From positions 441,001 to 505,000 of the forward strand of contig NC_088305.1 of assembly GCF_032854445.1 (NCBI RefSeq): a stretch of DNA of 64,000 bases. Direction: 5' to 3'. The notes under the pieces were generated by a model. That model was given only the letters and a program-made list of their open reading frames with translations, made no database searches and was not told where the DNA came from. Position numbers and translations under genes: made by a program. Below are positions 58,816 through 64,000 of the stretch, piece by piece; the first letter of the stretch is position 1; every line of letters begins with the position of its first letter. The stretch is from Liolophura sinensis (taxonomy: Eukaryota > Mollusca > Polyplacophora > Chitonida > Chitonidae).

Positions 58816-58924
58816 GTCACAAAGATTGCTTTATTCATCTGAGCCACTCAAGCCCCAAATTAATGAGTCGTTAAAAATCTTGTTGTATGGAAATCGGTTT
58901 AGCGCAGATCAACCGGAAACAAAG

Positions 58925-59045
58925 GTCATTTTATTTATTTATATGATAAAACCCACTATAATCGGCAGGTTGCTGACACAGCTTCACACGTACGACCGGA
59001 GAGGAAACCAAAATCAGATGGTCTTCAACTCACAGCGCAAAGTCA
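58925..59045 (-). mobile_element. Diverged SINE fragment
   Basis: AATCGGCAGGTTGCTGACAC, CACACGTACGACCGGAGAGG and TCTTCAACTCACAGCG match the complement of the SINE middle. Confidence 0.65.
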
Positions 59046-59106
59046 TTTTAAACTAAAAACCCAGTAGTTTAACAAAAAACCTAAAAGCATATCTATACTC
59101 TGCATT

Positions 59107-59112
59107 TTTATT
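59107..59112 (-). terminator. Candidate polyadenylation signal of the SCO-spondin-like gene
   Basis: TTTATT on plus is AATAAA on minus, ~250 bases beyond the candidate last exon. Assignment is by position. Confidence 0.3.
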
Positions 59113-59357
59113 TCAACAGAAACAGATTACAATAACAGTTTAAATATCATTATTGTTATTATTTTTTGTTTAATATATTTTGGTATTTTTAAAATTGTAT
59201 AGTGTATTGTCCATACGAATACATTTGCAGTAGTCATCATTATTGCACGTGAAAGTTATTAATCTTTAATTATGTTCATACACATCTGGGACAGTTTGAT
59301 ATCGTTTCGGAAAGAATCGTGTCATTTTTAATCCATGTCTTTCTTTCCGTGTGTAGT

Positions 59358-59372
59358 CTATGGTGGAGAAGC
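59358..59372 (-). CDS. Candidate last coding exon (ASPP, stop)
   Basis: On minus a good acceptor (pyrimidine-rich, GTTTTAG) is followed by GCTTCTCCACCATAG, four codons and stop in the phase left by the CTCK exon. The alternative is no splicing and a stop at 59724-59722. Confidence 0.45.
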   Translation of the reverse strand, partial: ASPP

Positions 59373-62300
59373 CTAAAACAAATAGAAAGAGGAAAATTAA
59401 AAATTCTGAACAAAAATTATTGTTTTTGTTTGCACATCATGAAGTTGGGAAATTAACACAACTTATCCAGTTATTACATCGATTTTCAACGCCGTTTCAC
59501 TAATGTTTTACTAATACATGAATGGCGGAGATTGCAGTGCCCGGGGTGTCTAGGGTAATCCACCGCCCTTATTTTACGTAAATTTTACGTTCAAATACAT
59601 CTTATAAAATAATTCATATTTATAATAGACACCCTTTATTTTAACAATGCGCATCGTTATAAAGGAATTTCTAGATCAAAAAATCCTGAATAATTTCTGA
59701 AGACGTACGACCGGAAGGTATTTAATGATGTTGTGTACTTACTCCTGCCGCGCATGCGTTGCATCTACATCCCTTGAGGACGGGGTAAAAGGCTTCTTGT
59801 CGCGTCTTCTGCTCGCCACACTCAACGGTAACGGCTTTGACCTCGGCTACCTCGCCCGTGCAACATTTACAGGAGTTCTGAGTGGCTGCCATGTCACGTG
59901 ACATCATCAGCAGTGGAGATGAAGACGAGGTTCCACAGCCTCCGGCACATGACGTGATGGCAACTTGTTCTACAGAACGACAGCCCGAGATTTCATCAAC
60001 CAGGTAGTCTTGGCGCACGCGGAGAGAGCAGGTATCTGCGAGAGAAAATGTAAAAGAATTTTGATCAGTGAGAATTAAAAAAATAACGGCAAATATTCCA
60101 CTACCCTAATAATGTTTATCATCATGTTTTGAGAGGATTTCAGCTTCAGTATTTTCAAAACGATCAAATAATTTTTGTGCTATTCAAAGCTACAGTGTTT
60201 ACTGTTGTTAAACTATCTTATCCTTAAAACCTAGTTTAGCCCATTACATAAAACAAAAAAAAAAATGAAAGCAAACACATTCACGAATGGGGGAAAAAAG
60301 GTGGTTACTCCCTGTTTCAATTTTCGCTCGCAACGTTCAGTTCGTAATGAGTCTAATAGTTTGTAATGAGTCTAATGGTTTGTAATGATAGTAGTTTAAT
60401 GAGTTGAAAGTTTATAGTGAGTTTAATAGTTCGTAATAAGTCGAATAAGATTGAATCTAAAATTCTCACCTGGTACAGGGACGCATTTAGGGCAACATGT
60501 GTTAGGGACATCGTAGCTCAGTTCTTCACCCTGTCATGGGAGGGAAAACAAGGCTCAGTTAGAAACTATAACACAACATATACGTACTGTAATGAAACCT
60601 TTCAGTTAGCACAAGCAGTAACATCGCAAAGAATTTAAAAAAAACACGTTTTTGCTTTTCAACTAAAGGCTTAGATATATACACTTGAGGGAAATATTTG
60701 CAATGCCAAAACGTCAAAATGCGCCCTACATGCAGACGTGAGCCGATAATCAAGAACTTCCAAAGGAACGAAAATATGCACAGTACTTACGTCATCGCAT
60801 TTTGGGATCTCGCAAGTTCGCGTGCAGACTTCTTCACCTCCGACGCATTCACAGACGTAGCATGGATCTGTGGACTTGGACCAAGTCTCGCCTGGTTTCT
60901 TCTCTTCGCCGTCCACGACGCAGATATCGCACTTGCTGGATCTGACGCACTTGCCGTTGTCTCGGAAGAATCCTTCGGCGCAAATACATCCCTCACGGAC
61001 CATGTCGCAAACAGTTTGGTTCAGATGGTCAAAGCGGTTCACGCATGTTCGCTCGCAGTATGTATGGTTGGACCACACTTCGTTGTCCTCGTCGCAGTCT
61101 ACGTGGAACACAGATGGTGGAAAATATAGTAATATATATGTACTATAGAAAAGCGACAATTACATTTTACGCCATTTGAACATTACAAACTTGATCATTT
61201 TGGAGAGACCATTTGTAATACATTGTCTCCAATACACTTGTGTTTATTGAAAATGAAATGTGTTCGACACATTCAACACAAACATGGACTGCGTGTCTAG
61301 ATGACTAAGTCGAGTGAGATGTTCTGAGCTCATTGTCACAAAACACTTATTGCAGGCGTATGAATGTGGTAGGAAATTCTCTTAATGAAGCAGTACTGTT
61401 TATCCAGAATGTTTTTTTACATTATGTGTGGTCTTCACAGCATATGCGGCCCCTAACTTACCGCAGTCACCAGCGAAGCAATCGGTAACCTCCTCAAGTT
61501 CGTCAGAGCACTTCTGATCGGCTTCTCCCTCAAAGTCACGTGTTCTGGTCATCTGACCTCGTCCGCACGTGACGGAACATTCGCTCCAGTCGCTCCATTC
61601 TGTGGTCTTGCAAGTTTCTGAAACAACAAAGGTAACTCCCCATTAATCTAAGAACAACAATTATTTATTCCAACTGCTTGAAACAATGATAAATATGTTT
61701 ACTTGTATCATAAGCGACATGAGACATGATACTAGTTAAATATTAGGCGGTAATAACGAAAATTTAAGAGTTTTCAAAATTTCAAACTGCTCAATCGACC
61801 AGTGATAAATTATTTTTGGCCATAACAATTTTACGCTTCATTAGGAAATTATTTTCAAAGGGGACACGGGGATTATAATCTTTACTGTGTAGTTTATAAC
61901 CGTGTACTTCCAAGCAGTGTATTTGTGCGCAGTATTTCTTGGCGTACCCTAGAAGGTCTGAGCACTGTATAATTGTAGACTTTGGCAACGGAATGTGGAT
62001 TTATTACAAGCTATAATATTTGATTAGGATTTAAAGGCATACGCTAGAATGTATCTATGCGTTTTTGTGGAGTATGACGTGTGAGAATGCGACATACCTG
62101 TACAAGGTACGGTATTACATGGTCGGGACTGTGATGTAGGCTGTGGACAATCCGTGCCGTTGACGCTCTTCTCTCGGGTCTGAACGCCTCCGTCACATGC
62201 GGCCGAACATTCGGACCACTCACTCCATTCACTTGTCATACAACCTGGTAGGAAAAAAAATACACAACAGGGGGATTAGATATCAGGAAGTTCAAGGGGC

Positions 62301-63602
62301 TATTTGTGTTCACAAAAATGTGATTCTGACGAAAACACCGAAATATAAAAATGAAATGTAAAAAAAATGTAATACTGATAAAAAAAACGAAATGTAACAA
62401 AAAAGTAGTTATGATAGAAAAGCGCCCCCCCCAAATGAAATCTTGATGAAATAAAACGAAATATAACAAATATGCAACACCGAAAAAACGAAATATTCCG
62501 ATTGCCCTGTTACTGGTACATAGGTTGATAGTATGGTGACTCTTGCATTTCTGTTAGTATTTGCTCGCCAGATTAACGTCTTTGGTCCATGTGTTTATGG
62601 ATTTCACTGGGCGAACGCTTTCATTCGGATTCAGCGAAGAAAGCCGTGATATACACATTTAGTAAACTTACATGGGATGTCAGAGTTGCAGTCGATCTCT
62701 TCCACATTATCACCAGAGCAAGTTTTGCCGCCGCATTTCGGAAGTGGGTTTGCGCATGTGCGCGTCCTCCTCTTCATTCCACCGACACAGTCGGAGTTAC
62801 ACTGAGACCACGAGGACCAGCCAGTGTAGCCGCCATCGACTGTTAACAAACAACAACAGCAGCACGGTGAACAGAATGATCAGTGTATACTGTACATACA
62901 TATATACAAACATACAACAAACATATTCAAGTGTCAACCGTTCGATTATCTGTCGCAAAATACCAAGTTTAATTCATCCATCGGGCCAAAGCATGTCTTG
63001 TGTACAATGTATCTAGTTCGATTTTGTTCACGGTGTTGACAAAATCTAAACTGGTATAAATTGCAAGTAACTTCTCTGAGTTTATTTTTTTTTACCAAAT
63101 TAGGCTTGTACCATGGTCTTAAGGGAGTGTAAGATGCTAATAATGAACAGAGGTAAACTGATAAGAGGCGGTTTTTCACCAGCTACGAGTGATCATTTGC
63201 CAATTACCACACTCTTGTTGTTGCTCTAATTTTACTCTCTATGCTGTAAGTCGTTTACATTATGAGCGTTACCAATCGCTTTTTATAGCCAATGGCGGCC
63301 TTGAGATCATTCGCTATATACATGTAGCATCTCCTAAATTCATCCAAAACCAGGAAGTAACGACTGAAGCACATGGCAATATCTTACCGATAGCGTCTTC
63401 CTTTTCGTTACAAACGATTCCGATGTTTTCGCGACAGTAGCATTCGGTACATTCGTCAGTGCTGACCAGTTGACCGATGGTGTAAGAAGAGTTACCCTGG
63501 AAACAGGCTGCTGGGCATTCGTCACGCTGACAACTGACCGTTTCGGACGATGGACCTTCGCACTCAGCGCCGTTTCCGGTTGGTGCTGGGTTGTTTGGTG
63601 TC
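59358..63602 (-). CDS. SCO-spondin-like secreted protein, C-terminal exons
   Basis: Extracellular cysteine-rich protein. Exons on minus: 63388-63602, 62672-62839, 62098-62244, 61462-61617, 60791-61098, 60470-60530, 59743-60035 and possibly 59358-59372; all junctions are GT-AG and in phase. Domain order: end of a TSP1 plus a VWC/TIL-like module; three TSP1 repeats ([36 protein letters not shown]); a TIL module (CERTC...[14 protein letters not shown]); a VWC module ([16 protein letters not shown] to CCPKC); and a C-terminal cystine knot ([20 protein letters not shown] to KGCRCNAC). TSP1-TIL-VWC-CTCK is the arrangement at the C-terminus of SCO-spondin; mucin- or hemocytin-like proteins also end in CTCK, so orthology is open. 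The N-terminal part lies beyond the window. Confidence 0.88.
59743..60035 (-). CDS. CTCK (cystine-knot) exon
   Basis: Starts with a split Asp, [20 protein letters not shown], contains [12 protein letters not shown] and NSCKCCTG, and ends [11 protein letters not shown]. The cysteine pattern with C-x-G-x-C and terminal C-x-C fits a C-terminal cystine knot, a disulphide dimerisation module. Acceptor CGCAG. A perfect GTAAGT follows GGA at 59742. If unspliced, the frame adds VSTQHH and stops at 59722. Confidence 0.88.
60470..60530 (-). CDS. VWC C-terminal exon
   Basis: 20 codons + 1 base, [20 protein letters not shown]. The CCPKC end of the VWC module begun in the previous exon. The acceptor is GACAG at 60532-60531 and the donor GTGAGA starts at 60469. 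Confidence 0.9.
60791..61098 (-). CDS. TIL + VWC exon
   Basis: 2 bases + 102 codons. [18 protein letters not shown] and [15 protein letters not shown] form a trypsin-inhibitor-like (TIL) module with an N-glycosylation sequon [31 protein letters not shown] and EIPKCDD form most of a VWC module. Acceptor CGTAG, donor GTAAGT at 60790. Confidence 0.9.
61462..61617 (-). CDS. TSP1 repeat exon
   Basis: 2 bases + 51 codons + 1 base, [20 protein letters not shown] to [23 protein letters not shown] is the classic thrombospondin type-1 motif, with tryptophans available for C-mannosylation. The donor GTAAGT starts at 61461. Confidence 0.92.
62098..62244 (-). CDS. TSP1 repeat exon
   Basis: 2 bases + 48 codons + 1 base, [20 protein letters not shown] to [11 protein letters not shown]. 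Complete TSP1 module. Acceptor ACCAG at 62246-62245, donor GTATGT at 62097. Confidence 0.92.
62672..62839 (-). CDS. TSP1 repeat exon
   Basis: 2 bases + 55 codons + 1 base, [20 protein letters not shown] to [11 protein letters not shown]. Complete TSP1 module with WSSWSQC. Acceptor AACAG at 62841-62840, donor GTAAGT at 62671. Confidence 0.92.
63158..63252. repeat. Single diverged copy of the 81-bp unit of the 34-kb array
   Basis: TTTTTCACCAGCTACGAGTG, ATCATTTGCCAATTACCACA and TTTTACTCTCTATGCTGTAA match the 81-bp unit in the same order. It lies in an intron of the SCO-spondin-like gene. Confidence 0.8.
63388..63602 (-). CDS. TSP1 end + VWC/TIL-like exon
   Basis: 1 base + 71 codons + 1 base, [20 protein letters not shown] to CNEKEDAIG. 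The start is the C-terminal third of a TSP1 repeat (C[10 protein letters not shown]); the rest ([33 protein letters not shown]) is a short cysteine module of the VWC/TIL-linked kind. The acceptor is TTACAG at 63604-63603 and the donor GTAAGA starts at 63387. Confidence 0.88.
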
Positions 63603-63604
63603 CT

Positions 63605-64000
63605 GTAAAACGTAAATGATAGTTGTTGATTTTTTTCCACAAGAGATTCGGTAAGCGGCGTTGCATAACTTGAATTTTCATATGTAAATTAGGGAAGGCG
63701 TGACTTCAGAGAATAGTTCATTCAGTTTTATTTAATTTGTTAAACTGTGTGTTGTGTTCATGGAGGTTTTGAAAAACCGTCAAAATCTCACGTTATCATT
63801 TAAATGCTTTTGATATCTTATAATGATATATGATATATTTCTTGATTTCAGTTAATACCAGTAATGGTATGTTTTCAAAGCATCAGCTATAGAAAATGTT
63901 TCTCAAAACGATTTACGATGTGGTCTCAGCAATGCCAGCGGTATTGTAGCTGTCGTCTGTTAGCGTGGCTGAATTTGCCTAATCAGCGTATTTGTCAGTT
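63605..64000. other. Intron of the SCO-spondin-like gene at the window edge
   Basis: No exon recognised; AT-rich. Confidence 0.5.

Overview
The window is nuclear DNA from an animal, most likely a mollusc or a close lophotrochozoan. The evidence is animal genes split by spliceosomal GT-AG introns, many copies of a tRNA-headed SINE ending in an (AAAT)n-type tail, hairpin-type MITEs, and an extreme load of tandem repeats. By my estimate about 28 kb of the 64 kb (roughly 44%) is minisatellite, in about twenty arrays with units of 18-87 bp. Mollusc is an inference from the repeat style; no species is named.

Three genes can be read. (1) Gamma-tubulin (TUBG1) lies on the minus strand from 24237 leftwards. 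Eleven exons (24189-24237 down to 696-857) encode residues 1-386 without a break; the last ~65 residues lie off the left edge. (2) A reticulophagy regulator of the RETREG/FAM134 family lies on the plus strand, with eight exons from 28740 to 40770. It encodes about 515 residues with a reticulon-homology domain and a C-terminal LIR motif. One base appears to be missing in exon 1. (3) The 3' end of a secreted cysteine-rich protein lies on the minus strand (63602 to about 59358). It has thrombospondin type-1 repeats, TIL and VWC modules and a C-terminal cystine knot, an arrangement like the C-terminus of SCO-spondin; its 5' part is off the right edge.

TUBG1 and RETREG stand head to head across 4.5 kb. 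From memory, human TUBG1 and RETREG3 are also divergent neighbours (17q21), so this may be an ancient conserved gene pair.

Region by region: 1-24 kb is TUBG1, its introns filled with arrays, a MITE pair and SINEs. 24.2-28.7 kb is the divergent intergenic region, with a SINE-derived array. 28.7-40.8 kb is RETREG with arrays in five introns and one 200-N assembly gap. 40.8-58 kb is almost wholly arrays (61, 49, 18, 36, 40 and 39 bp units) with no recognised gene. 58.2 kb holds a possible orphan first exon. 59-64 kb is the SCO-spondin-like gene.

The most unusual observation is that minisatellites in TUBG1 are rooted at 5' splice sites. The exon 11 donor with its last ~27 coding bases is repeated every 77 bp. 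The exon 3 donor starts a 6.9-kb array of about 146 units, most carrying a better donor (CAG|GTGAG) than the native one. The exon 6 donor is duplicated once as a 16-bp unit. The exon 7 donor abuts a 20-bp array. The very long open frames in the arrays are by-products of unit lengths and are not called as genes.
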